DNA of 20,319 nt. Source: Apostichopus californicus (taxonomy: Eukaryota > Echinodermata > Holothuroidea > Aspidochirotida > Stichopodidae). Every line of letters begins with the position of its first letter. Position 1 is the stretch's first letter. Below the pieces are notes generated by a model that saw only the letters and a list, made by a program, of their open reading frames with translations, searched no databases and was not told the DNA's origin. The stretch is from NCBI GenBank assembly GCA_020650975.1, contig JAIPMN010001198.1, positions 1 through 20,319 of the forward strand, in the 5' to 3' direction. Made by a program: the position numbers and the translations under genes. Below, in pieces: positions 1 to 8,490 of this stretch.

Positions 1-1869
1 TTCTTCTTCTCTATCTTCAAAGTCAGAGAAATTTCAGATGGAGTTGTTTGACTAAGAATGCTATTCCATTCATTAAAGCAGCTTTTTGCACAAAAAGAAT
101 GTTAACTTGTATTTCATTAGTGATTTCATTCAATATAAAGGTGTTGTCATGAAGACACATTTATATGCTTAATTAAAGTCAAGCGTAATTTGCAAAGAGC
201 AAATCCAAAACTTTGAACTTTTGTCTTCCCTTTGTCGAAGAAGAAATTCAAGAAGATAGACTAATAAACTGTTATATGTGTCTGTAGTCAGTGGAGTGTG
301 CTTTAAGCAGGTAGCTGCTACTGAGGTGGCATATTAAACTGTTACAAATAGTAGACTTGCCAAGCTGTAAGATATTGGTAAGGACTGACAAAGCTATTCA
401 ATAGCATAGATCAGTATGGAATGGATAAGTTATTGAACTTGGCATTAAAATGTCACTTCACAGACATGTCTACCAAACATTGACAATATTAATGTAAGAA
501 TGTTGGAGAATTTACTGTAGCTATCTACACCCCTTAGCAATTTCCTAGGTGCAGTTTGTCACATCTTTTAGCCTGGTTTAGGCATTGTTGTTGCAACTTT
601 GTGGAATGAATTGTGTATTTTGACATGTAGAAACTGTTGCTCACAGCTGAATAAAGTATGGAGGTGACCCCTGAACTTTCGTTTCTGTTTTTACCTTCAA
701 GCCATTTGGAAAGAAAATTTTTTGTTTTCAAAATGACACTTATTTTGTTGCCTTTCTTGTCACTTTATAATTGGCTTTAAAGAAGTAGATATAGAAGTTA
801 TTTCTTGAAAATTGGGTAATGAGATGCTAATGACATTATCATGGTGTCAAAGGTCATGAATGTTTATGTAATAGTCTATACAGCTAACACTGATACTGTA
901 TGGAAATCAGCACAAAGTTAAACACTTTTGATCATCCAGAGAATGCAAAAACTTACATTATCAGTGTCTGCTATATTATTTTATGACAAACCTGATGTGT
1001 GAAAAGGCTTTCAGCTTATAACTAACCTTAATTCCTTGAATTTCTACCCTATAATTTCTGCTTTCGGGCAAACCCACTTAAACATTGCTCTTGTGATAGG
1101 TTACTTAATGTTGTGATAGTTATTGCTCATTTTGGTGGTAAAACATTGGCATTTGGAAGTTTTTCTTCATAGTGGCTTTGGTATGTACATCTCATTTACC
1201 TGGAATTTGGGGTCTTTTTCTACAACTTCTCTAAATTTGTTTTTGTAAGGTGAACAAATTGTTGATGTCCTTACTTTTGAATTTGAAGGTGCCTCTGTGA
1301 AAATATAAATTTTGGTTTCAGGTGTTATTTTAGTTCTTTCATAAAAACACATTTTTGCATTTCAATACTTTTTTGTTTTCCTTCTAAGTTTGGACAATTG
1401 CTTTAATTCTCCACAATATGTAGCCAGAAGGTTGGTTGTATAAAAAACACTTTGATGGCTAAACCAGGTCACCATCTTACCTGTTCTGCAAGCACTAAGA
1501 ACCCAAAGTGCTAGAGATTGGCCTCTTCTATACTCAGGTATTAAATATTGCTTACAGAAAATCAAAGTAATCAAAATACGAAAATGGTAAAGAAAACATA
1601 AAAGTAATGACTTGGGCACCTCAATGTTTCAATGTAGAAATTATTCACTAAAATGCTGCCTGAGGGGGTCCAGGGGACTGTAACCATAGTTCTGAAACTT
1701 TTAAGGAAGATTGTAAGAACCAGTAGCTCATCAAACTGTTAGGTTATCCACGTTGCATACATTACTGCATTCATTTTACATGGCTAAATGACACATAAAA
1801 AGTGATAAATATAGAAACCAACCAGCATGTAACTATCAGTTTCCAAGGATTCAGTCTTACTGTGTCAAT
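1..1869. other. Noncoding stretch with no recognisable gene
   Basis: AT-rich unique-looking DNA with frequent stops in all frames and no tandem repeat. The open frames here are short (85 codons or fewer) and AT-driven. An AATAAA hexamer lies at 650-655 but nothing else marks a transcript end. I see nothing else to annotate. Confidence 0.7.
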
Positions 1870-1883
1870 GTTGCCATGGCAAT
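1870..1883. promoter_or_regulatory. RFX X-box-like palindrome
   Basis: GTTGCCATGGCAAT differs from the perfect RFX-factor palindrome GTTGCCATGGCAAC only at the last base. X-boxes bind RFX transcription factors and are common near ciliary genes in animals. No gene start is recognisable nearby, so this is a motif match without functional context and could be chance. Confidence 0.3.
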
Positions 1884-2002
1884 ATGGCAGACATGCTGGT
1901 CCTTACAATCCATTATTGTCATTCAAATAAATATTCAAAGTACGTTTGTATCAAAATTTTGATGAATTGCAGAGGTTTAGGGGTTTATTGTAGTATGTAC
2001 TG

Positions 2003-2155
2003 TCCTCCTCCTCCTCCTCCTCCTCCTCCCCCTACTCCTCCTCCTCCACCCCCTCCTTCCTCTCCTCCTCCACCCCCTCCTTCCTCTCCTCCACCTCCCC
2101 CTCCTCCTCTTCCTCCCCTTCCTCCCCCTCTTCCCTCATCTCCTCCTCCTCTCTC
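2003..2155 (+). repeat. CCT/CTC pyrimidine tract with a nested 24-bp repeat
   Basis: About 150 bp of almost pure pyrimidine on the plus strand, starting with perfect (TCC)n. Inside it, a segment containing CACCCCCTCCTTCCTCT recurs with a 24-bp offset (its A at 2048 and 2072). The proline-rich frame on this strand and the Glu/Arg-rich frame on the other are translations of the repeat, not genes. Mirror-like homopurine/homopyrimidine DNA of this kind can form triplexes (known property). Confidence 0.95.
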
Positions 2156-2654
2156 ATACATCCAGATTTTGGGGTTGCTACAATATATAAACTTCCTGAA
2201 ATTAAAGTGTGTTTTACTTGAAGAAAGAAAGTGAAGGGGGAAAAACCAGAACTTTTGAGAGAACCATACATGTGCTGTAACAAATTGTTTTGAAATTGTT
2301 GATGGAAAATACCAGAAGTGAGTGACTGGTCCAAGTCCATGATGTGATGTATCTAGGTTATATTTTAAATGCTGACCTGGGAAGACAGAATACAGATTTC
2401 ATTAAGGAGGTATAGCCTGTAACTGCTGCACAATGAAAATGTTACAATTTTATTTGTGAGTAACAATTGTAAGGGTGTGGGTAAAATTACTCTGTGTGGT
2501 CAAAAGCACTGCTTCACCATCTAGGCGGGACGTTCTTTTAAATTTGTCAGTTTATATTCTGACTCATTGGTGACACCAAAGTACTTGTAAAGCTGATGAT
2601 GATGATGATATTCCAATTTAAGGAAAAGTCATTTTCAGTCACCATCTTCTAAAA
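2156..2654. other. Noncoding stretch
   Basis: Unique AT-rich sequence with no gene. A short microsatellite, five GAT triplets, lies at 2595-2609. Nothing else is recognised. Confidence 0.65.
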
Positions 2655-3081
2655 TCATTTTGTTCTTTCAAAAAGTCTTATCAATTTCCCCAAAACAACA
2701 AATTGTTATTTTCGCTGCCATCGAGGCAACTGCGCTAATAATAGACTAATGAAAAGTAGAAATAATCAGATGTCCAAGGATAGTGTCTCGAGTCTCGACA
2801 AAAGACAGAAACAGTCATCGGAATTGAAGCAGAAATTGATGGCAGATAGTGTTACAGCATTTTGTCTGCAAGGGATTGGTTGGTGGATAACCGATCCGGT
2901 AGATCCATTAACCTCCAAGGACCTTTGGACGTAGACGGTTTCTATAACCAGAGAAAAAGATGAAGAAGACAACGGCAAATCTGGATTTGGGAGGAGGCTA
3001 CACACAAAAAAAGTTGCAAATAACATGGAGAATTCTCAGATTACGTCAACAAGTTCCAGTCAAGCATGTTGTTTGGGGTGA
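2655..3081 (+). pseudogene. Coding-like frame broken by one in-frame TAG (possible decayed exon)
   Basis: Frame +1 is open from just after a TAA at 2652 to a TGA at 3079-3081, except for one TAG at 2932-2934. The first ATG is at 2749 and gives 61 codons (starts MKSRNNQMSKDSVSSLDKRQ, ends DPVDPLTSKDLWT). After the TAG the same frame runs 48 more codons (TVSITREKDEEDNGKSGFGR near its start, SSSQACCLG at its end). Composition is Lys/Glu/Ser/Gln-rich and hydrophilic, whereas the antisense frame is Leu/Ser/Phe/Cys-rich, which favours the plus strand as coding. CpG is visibly commoner here (e.g. CTCGAGTCTCGAC, ACCGATCCGG) than in the flanks. I recognise no domain. It could be a terminal exon whose true stop is the TAG, a pseudogene, or a mobile-element remnant. 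The ATG context is weak and no convincing splice site bounds it. Confidence 0.25.
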
Positions 3082-3322
3082 TTCCATTTCCAGTTTGATG
3101 TTTCATGTGGAGTTAAAGGGATTCTCTCTACTTGGTGATTAATGTAGAACATTTTAGTCAACTTAAAAATTCACTTATACGTAATGTTACCAACTTGAAA
3201 GAAAGTGTGTTTGTATGTATGTATGTGGCAAAGCTTGGTAGATCATACAAGTTGTGGGAAGGTTTCACTATGCCTTATGATTTGTTATAGTCATGTATTC
3301 TAAACTTTGTAAACACCAATTT
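3082..3322. other. Noncoding stretch
   Basis: No gene seen. A short TATG microsatellite lies around 3211-3226. Confidence 0.6.
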
Positions 3323-3364
3323 CCCCTCCTCCTCCCCCTCCCCCCCTACCACACCCACACACAA
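3323..3364 (-). repeat. C-rich tract followed by CA-rich segment
   Basis: CCCC, CCCCC and CCCCCCC blocks separated by T or TCC occupy 3323-3347, followed by an ACACCCACACACA-like segment. On the minus strand the G blocks could form a quadruplex. Simple-sequence DNA; no coding meaning. Confidence 0.8.
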
Positions 3365-3517
3365 GAAAATAAACAGAATTACCCCTTTTTCATAGCTATT
3401 TTGAATCATTGAACCCTGAAGCATTCATTCTGAGTCTGTAAGACTGTCAACAGTGCTGTATTGCTGTATCAACCTCTCCTTTTAGGTCGTCGGTTGATGA
3501 AACCTTTTTTACTGCTT

Positions 3518-3677
3518 TTACAGATTATCTCTAATCCTGCCCTCTTTCAGCAATTGTTTGAGGATCGTAGAGAGTGTACTCAACCCACAGAATACCTTCT
3601 CGGACTTTGTTTGTAATCCATGGCAAAGCTTTGAGCTTCTGTACTTCATCCAAGCATCGAAGAAAGACCTACCTTAG
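3518..3677. other. Short coding-like segment open on both strands after a strong 3' splice site
   Basis: On the plus strand a strong acceptor (CTTTTTTACTGCTTTTACAG, AG at 3522-3523) is followed by 50 open codons from 3525 to TAG 3675-3677. On the minus strand 51 codons are open from 3673 down to TAA 3518-3520, including FFDAWMKYRSSKLCHGLQ. The minus translation has the more protein-like composition; the plus one is Leu/Phe/Ser/Cys-rich, as antisense frames often are. The better splice site, however, is on the plus strand. I recognise no family and the two readings conflict, so this is marked only as possible exon or mobile-element debris. Confidence 0.15.
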
Positions 3678-3993
3678 TGTAGACGTACAAGGAATTAAGC
3701 CTCTCAAATTTTGGGTAAATTAGATTTTGAATTAGACCACAACTTTTTAAATTTATCAATTCAGATGTGTTAAATTTTGATGGGAGAATTTTTTTTTTTT
3801 TTTTTTCCATAGTGACCAATCCATCATTGACCAAGCATGTCTGTCTTTGATTTTGTTCTTGTAGGCTTTGTTTGAGGTTGAAGGTCAACTGTAGCAGATT
3901 GGATCAGTTTAAATATATAGTAGAAGCTAGAGTGATAAGTTTGGTTTTATATTTACTTTGAATCCAAATAGTAAAGAATGCTAGTCAACAGTT
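3678..3993. other. Noncoding stretch with an 18-base poly(T)
   Basis: A run of 18 T at 3789-3806 could be the tail of a minus-strand retroposed sequence, but no flanking target-site duplication is visible. A good acceptor-like sequence (TTGATTTTGTTCTTGTAG) ends at 3864, followed by only nine open codons. Confidence 0.6.
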
Positions 3994-4475
3994 GATATTA
4001 ATACGAGAGATATTAGTGTTGGGCACATCACTGTTAGGGATATAACTAGTGCTAGCCTTGCTAGAGATATTACTGTGAGGGATGTTACTGTGAGTGTGAG
4101 GGATATTACTGTTAGGGATATTACTGTGAAGATTTTTCTGTTAGGGATGTTACTGTGAGGGATATTACTGTTAGGGATGTTACTGTCAGGGATGTTACTG
4201 CTAGGGATATTACTGTGAGGGATGTTACTGCTAGGGATGTTACTGTGAGGGATATTACTGTTAGGGATGTTACTGTTAGGGATGTTACTGCTAGGGATAT
4301 TACTGTGAGGGATGTTACTGCAAGGGATATTACTGTGAGTGATATTACTGCTAGGTATGTTACTGTGAGGATGTTACTGTGAAGATGTTACTGTTAGGGA
4401 TGTTACTGTGACTGTTAGGGATATTACTGCTAGGAATATTACTATGATGTTACTGTTAGGGATGTTACTGTGAGG
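3994..4475 (+). repeat. 15-bp minisatellite, consensus GATRTTACTGTKAGG
   Basis: About 31 units. The core 4146-4370 is in strict 15-bp register; units at both ends are diverged, truncated or carry small insertions. Unit variants arrange into a 90-bp (six-unit) higher-order repeat: 4146-4235 and 4236-4325 differ at only two positions by eye. Fifteen is a multiple of three and the unit lacks a stop, so a 75-codon frame (repeating VRDVT/VRDIT) stays open. I treat it as an artefact. The TTAGGG hexamer occurs in some units but never in tandem. Confidence 0.97.
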
Positions 4476-5142
4476 TCTAGTAACTGCCATTCGTTATCCT
4501 CAAAGTTGTTACAAGGCATACCAGTCTCCTTCTTTTCTACTGCTGCATATTCATAGAGCTATTAATCTAGGCACCTAATTATCCACATCTTTGCTCACAA
4601 ATGTCCAAATGAAATGTGCTTTTTTGTGAATGGTATGCACGGTAAATGCATCCTTAGGTTCTTATGAGTGCATTGTCTTTGGGATATTCTCTTCAATTAT
4701 TATCTAAGTGATAATAAAGCAATCTAGATTATATTTTGATTGTTGTTTAACACTACACCTGTATCAGTCTGCAGTCCATTGCCCATATACATACATCGCT
4801 GTTTATAGCTGTTTCATATCTACAGTAAGCTCTTTTACTTGTACTGTCTATTTGTCCAATATCCAAGCTATCTTAGGTTTTATCGTTGCTCATCTTGAAG
4901 TCTAATTATCCTTCTTGTCTGTTCTCTGCAATACTCATTTCTTCATTTTGCTGCAATCTTTATTAAGTTTGAAAACATCTGTCAAACAGAGAGTTGTTTA
5001 TATTACATATATTATAAATGACAAAACAGTTGCTTGATTTTAAATGAAAAGTTTGGTTTCAGAATTCCTTTTTGGCTGTTTCATCTGTGACTAATTGTCA
5101 TGGAAGAGTGATTGTAGCAAGTCAGTGCATGTGGATACCGAA
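4476..5142. other. Noncoding spacer between two 15-bp minisatellites
   Basis: Unique AT-rich sequence with no repeat unit and no convincing frame. A 65-codon frame at 4708-4905 is Cys/Ser/Tyr-rich and has no supporting signals. Confidence 0.65.
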
Positions 5143-5866
5143 CATGAATGACATTTAAAATATGAATGACATTTACATGAACGATATTAGCATGCATGAC
5201 ATTAGCATGCATGACATTGGCATGAATGACATTAACATGCATGACATTAACATTCATGACATTAACATGAACGATATTAGCATGCATGACATTAGCATGA
5301 ATGACAATAACATGAATGACATTTACATGCATGATATTAGCATACATGACATTAACATTCATGACATTGGCATGAATGACATTTACATGCGTGACATTAG
5401 CATGCATGACATTAACATGCATGACATTAGCATGAATGACATTAGCATGCATGACATTAGCATGAATGACATTAACATGCATGACCTTAGCATGAATGAC
5501 ATTAACATGCATGACATGAGCATGCATGACCTTAGCATGAATGACATTAACATGCATGACATTAGCATGCATGACCTTAGCATGCATGACATTAACATGC
5601 ATGACATTAGCATGCATGACATTAACATGAATGACATTAGCATGCATGACATTAGCATGAATGACATTAACATGCATGACATTAGCATGCATGACATTAG
5701 CATGCATGACATTAGCATGAATGACATTAACATGCATGACATTGGCATGAATGACATTAGCATGCATGACATTAGCATGCATGACATTAGCATGCATGAC
5801 ATTAGCATGAATGGCATTAACATGCATGACATTGGCATGAATATGCATTAACATGCATGACATGAC
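5143..5866 (+). repeat. 15-bp minisatellite, consensus CATGCATGACATTAG, about 48 units
   Basis: From 5176 to 5835 there are 44 consecutive units with no length change. Variation is almost entirely substitution: CATGC versus CATGA at the start and TTAG, TTAA, TTGG or TTTA at the end. A CTTAG variant recurs at 45-bp spacing (units at 5476, 5521 and 5566), a local higher-order repeat. Frames of 229 codons on plus (MHDIS/MNDIN repeats) and 260 and 151 codons on minus are open only because the unit has no stop. Most differences between units change the amino acid (H/N; S/N/G), which argues against coding. I count 26 copies of TGCATG, present on both strands because CATGCATG is palindromic. Confidence 0.98.
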
Positions 5867-6017
5867 GTAATGTTTCTAATCAAATGCTACACCAGTGATT
5901 AGCTAATTTATGTTGCATTTATCCAAACTTACTGTACATGAAAGGAAATCTCAGTACTAACAGAACTATCACCTTTTATAATAGCCATTTTAGGTGATGA
6001 AAAAGCCTCCTCATCCC

Positions 6018-6112
6018 ATACCCCCCTCAGGTCATCCAACCCCATTCCACCATACCCTACCTCTGGCTCATCCAACCCCACCCCACCCTACCCCACTCCA
6101 TCCTACCCCAAT
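6018..6112 (+). repeat. C-rich degenerate repeat (CCAACCCCA / CCCTACC)
   Basis: A block containing CATCCAACCCCA occurs twice about 35-36 bp apart (blocks starting at 6026 and 6061), within CCCA/CCCTACC-rich DNA. The proline/histidine/threonine-rich frame over it is a repeat translation. Confidence 0.75.
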
Positions 6113-6114
6113 TG

Positions 6115-6996
6115 TAAGCTGGCTTTGTTGGGTGGTATTGGGTTTGAAAAGGCTAGCATATCAGACTCAGAGCGGCCATATTGTCAGTGTGTGATGTCAT
6201 AATGTGTAAGGAGTTACATGTACAGTGTAACATGGATGATACTGTATGATGTACTTTGCATAAGTTTTTGTGATTGGATTAATAATTTATGGTTAGAATT
6301 GATCAATCAGCTTGGGCATCACATCTTGTTAAAGTTTGTCTTTGTTATGTTGTGTCATGAATCTATCAGCGTTTGTTTGAATGATAAACCACCACATTAA
6401 TGTGTAAGTGTCTGGTTTATTTTAAGATTACTACAGATTCGTAGTTATACCTGCCCTGAAAAATACTGGTTAAAGTTAACGATACAAGGTCTTTGCTAAT
6501 CATGCAGAGAGAAAGAGGTGTTCATGAAACTACCCTATCAAATAAGATTAACCTACGCAGAAAAATGTTATTAAAAGGGAACAAAATGTAAGGGGGCCTA
6601 ACTTTGTTTTATCATGATAGGATTCACTAGACTAGTTAAAAGTACAAGTTGCACTGTAAGAAGGACAGATGGGCTAATTTGTAAATTGAGTTCATGAATA
6701 GTTCTCAATCAGATGACAGGAGGGAGGTGTCATCACCACAAAGATAAATGACAGCAGCCAAATGACAAACTGCTCCTGGTAGTTTAATTAACTCTGGTGT
6801 GTGAATGTCTGATTATCTGAAGGTTGTCATGGAAGGAATAATTGGAATACTCTGGTCTATTGTCCGCTAGTCGTTATTCAAAATGTTGACAAGTTCTGCT
6901 TTGGGGTTTGTTTAAGACAAGATAGTTTTAAAGAAAAAACTCTCTGAATATTCAAAGAAATATGTATGCAGAAATAGGTGTCACAGAGAATCCAAT
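6115..6996. other. Noncoding stretch
   Basis: No gene recognised. A perfect 12-bp palindrome CACATTAATGTG lies at 6393-6404. Purine-rich unique sequence dominates 6470-6740. Confidence 0.65.
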
Positions 6997-7032
6997 CCCC
7001 TCCCATTCCCTTCCCCTTCCCACCCCCTCCCC
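6997..7032 (-). repeat. C-tract array, quadruplex-capable on minus strand
   Basis: Seven C runs of three to five (6997-7000, 7002-7004, 7008-7010, 7013-7016, 7019-7021, 7023-7027, 7029-7032) separated by one to three bases satisfy the standard G-quadruplex pattern on the minus strand. No gene context is evident. Confidence 0.8.
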
Positions 7033-7217
7033 ATCTCATCCTCACCAACCGCTGGTGGAAAGTTTTGTGAAGGAAAGAACAAACAAAAGGAAAGAGTAAA
7101 ACAGAGGAACTCGACACACAAGTTTGACAAGATAAAACAAAAACTGTTAGCAAACTGCTTATCCACTAAAGAGCCTGTGTAAGAGAATGTGTAAAAGTAA
7201 GTGGGTTCTTTCAGCCT
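7033..7217. other. Noncoding purine-rich stretch
   Basis: Unique sequence; nothing recognised. Confidence 0.55.
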
Positions 7218-7250
7218 TTGAAGAAGATCCTGCTAGGATCAAAAGGTCAG
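7218..7250 (+). repeat. Hairpin with 6-bp arms, possible mobile-element remnant
   Basis: GATCCT-GCT-AGGATC at 7226-7240 is a perfect 6-bp inverted repeat with a 3-base loop, preceded by TTTGAAGAA and followed by AAAAGGTCAGGCC. The arrangement of a short purine-rich box, a hairpin and an A-rich box recalls the core layout of hammerhead-type ribozymes found in Penelope-like and related elements. The conserved CUGANGA and GAAA boxes are not intact, so no active ribozyme is claimed. It may be a decayed dispersed repeat or coincidence. Confidence 0.3.
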
Positions 7251-8375
7251 GCCTGCTTTCACACAAGGTCAGCAAGAAAAAAAAATGTTCACATGCAGAA
7301 ATCATAATTCTTTGTCATGCTGAATGTTAGAAAATTGTAATTGCAACAAAGATATTATATTGGAATGTACTGTAGTGTAATAAGTGTAAGAAGCTTGATT
7401 TGGTACAATCTTTTTCTGGTACATACAGTCTTGACAGGGCTATACAACAGCCACAATTCTGTTGTAGGGGTGTGGGAATGCTGTGTGTAATAACATTTTC
7501 CGGACAAGTTTTTTAGTCTACATGTATGAATTATGATGACTTTTATTATCACAGTGGTTTCCATTTTGTCTATACGTTGCTTTGTGTCAAGGCTTCTCGG
7601 CTCCTTTAAACTAAACTGAAAATGAGACTGTTTTAAAAGAGACATTGCAAGGCGCCCTTCCTCCTACTGTTCCATGCTTCATTAGCTGCTGTAAGGACAG
7701 ATGATATTGCCCCTGGATTGGGATGTGATGACATTTATAGTTCTCAGCAGTTTTGTGATGAAAAAGGAATTTGACAGCTCTAGAAGATGATGTCCCATTG
7801 TTGAGGTGATTTGTAAGAAATTAGAATGAACATATTTTCTCACTTGCATGAATTTGGCAATCTAAAAAAAATAAATAACAGAAAATATTTGTTTAAGATG
7901 CCATTTTTTTATCATTATTACATGGGTATAGTTTGTGTTGTATGTAAACTTATAAGCAGTTTTCACATTATCGGAGGGCGATTTGTATTTATAATCGGAG
8001 ATATTATATCTTTGGGATGATGGTTAATGCGTTGTTAATTCAGGGCTAGTAGTGCTTTAATTTTTGAAGAGGTGGATTTTTACAATCTGAACCCTGACAT
8101 TGTGGTGGTTACAAACAGCTGATGGGGGATAATGGCTGCCTTTACTAGCAGTATCAGTAATGTATTTATGGTTAGGTCTGTCTACTGTATGTTTAATGTC
8201 AGTTTACACAGAGAAATCATTGCAGTTTATTTCTTGAGCAAATATATAAGGGAGCACCGATGTTAACTACACTCCTGTCATGTCTGTCTCCGTACACAGA
8301 CTCTGGTCTACTATAAAGTATGAATGCATCCCAATGACCCCTATTTTGATCATGGTACAGTAGGTAATACCTACA
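7251..8375. other. Noncoding stretch
   Basis: No recognisable gene. Open frames of 64 to 96 codons on either strand have biased AT-rich composition and no splice or start support. A 7-bp inverted repeat around one base (GTAGGTA-A-TACCTAC) lies at 8360-8374. Confidence 0.65.
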
Positions 8376-8387
8376 CCCCCCCCCCCC
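8376..8387 (+). repeat. Run of 12 C
   Basis: Uninterrupted poly(C), followed directly by TACTCCCCTCC. Such runs are length-unstable and could be miscounted in assembly. Confidence 0.9.
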
Positions 8388-8404
8388 TACTCCCCTCCTT
8401 CTAA

Positions 8405-8490
8405 ATCCTTTATACTTGCTTATCCCTAGATATCCTTGATACCTGCTTATCCCTAGAAATCCTTTATAGTTGCTTATCCCTAGATATCCG
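8405..8490 (+). repeat. 27-bp tandem repeat, three copies plus a fragment
   Basis: Units at 8405-8431, 8432-8458 and 8459-8485, then ATCC of a fourth. The core TGCTTATCCCTAGA is invariant in all three. Nine codons long with no stop on the minus strand, so it yields the repeating GYLGIS/GFLGIS peptide of a 104-codon frame there, which I regard as spurious. Confidence 0.95.

Noticed and set aside
1884-2340. Polyproline frame on plus and Glu/Arg-rich frame on minus
   Set aside because: Both are read from the pyrimidine tract; flanking residues are unremarkable and no splice support exists.
3789-3806. Processed pseudogene tail (T18)
   Set aside because: No recognisable gene body or target-site duplication accompanies the run.
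4155-4382. 75-codon frame repeating VRDVT/VRDIT
   Set aside because: Translation of the 15-bp minisatellite; it starts and ends inside the array and no flanking coding sequence is seen.
3994-4475. Interstitial telomeric repeat, because TTAGGG occurs repeatedly
   Set aside because: TTAGGG appears once per some 15-bp units, never in tandem, and varies to TGAGGG and CTAGGG.
5081-5863. Open frames of 260 and 151 codons (minus) and 229 codons (plus) in the TGCATG array
   Set aside because: The unit is 15 bp without a stop, so several frames stay open automatically. Differences between units mostly change the amino acid rather than third codon positions, and both strands are equally open.
5143-5866. 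CRISPR array
   Set aside because: Units are contiguous 15-bp repeats without spacers and the DNA is eukaryotic in character.
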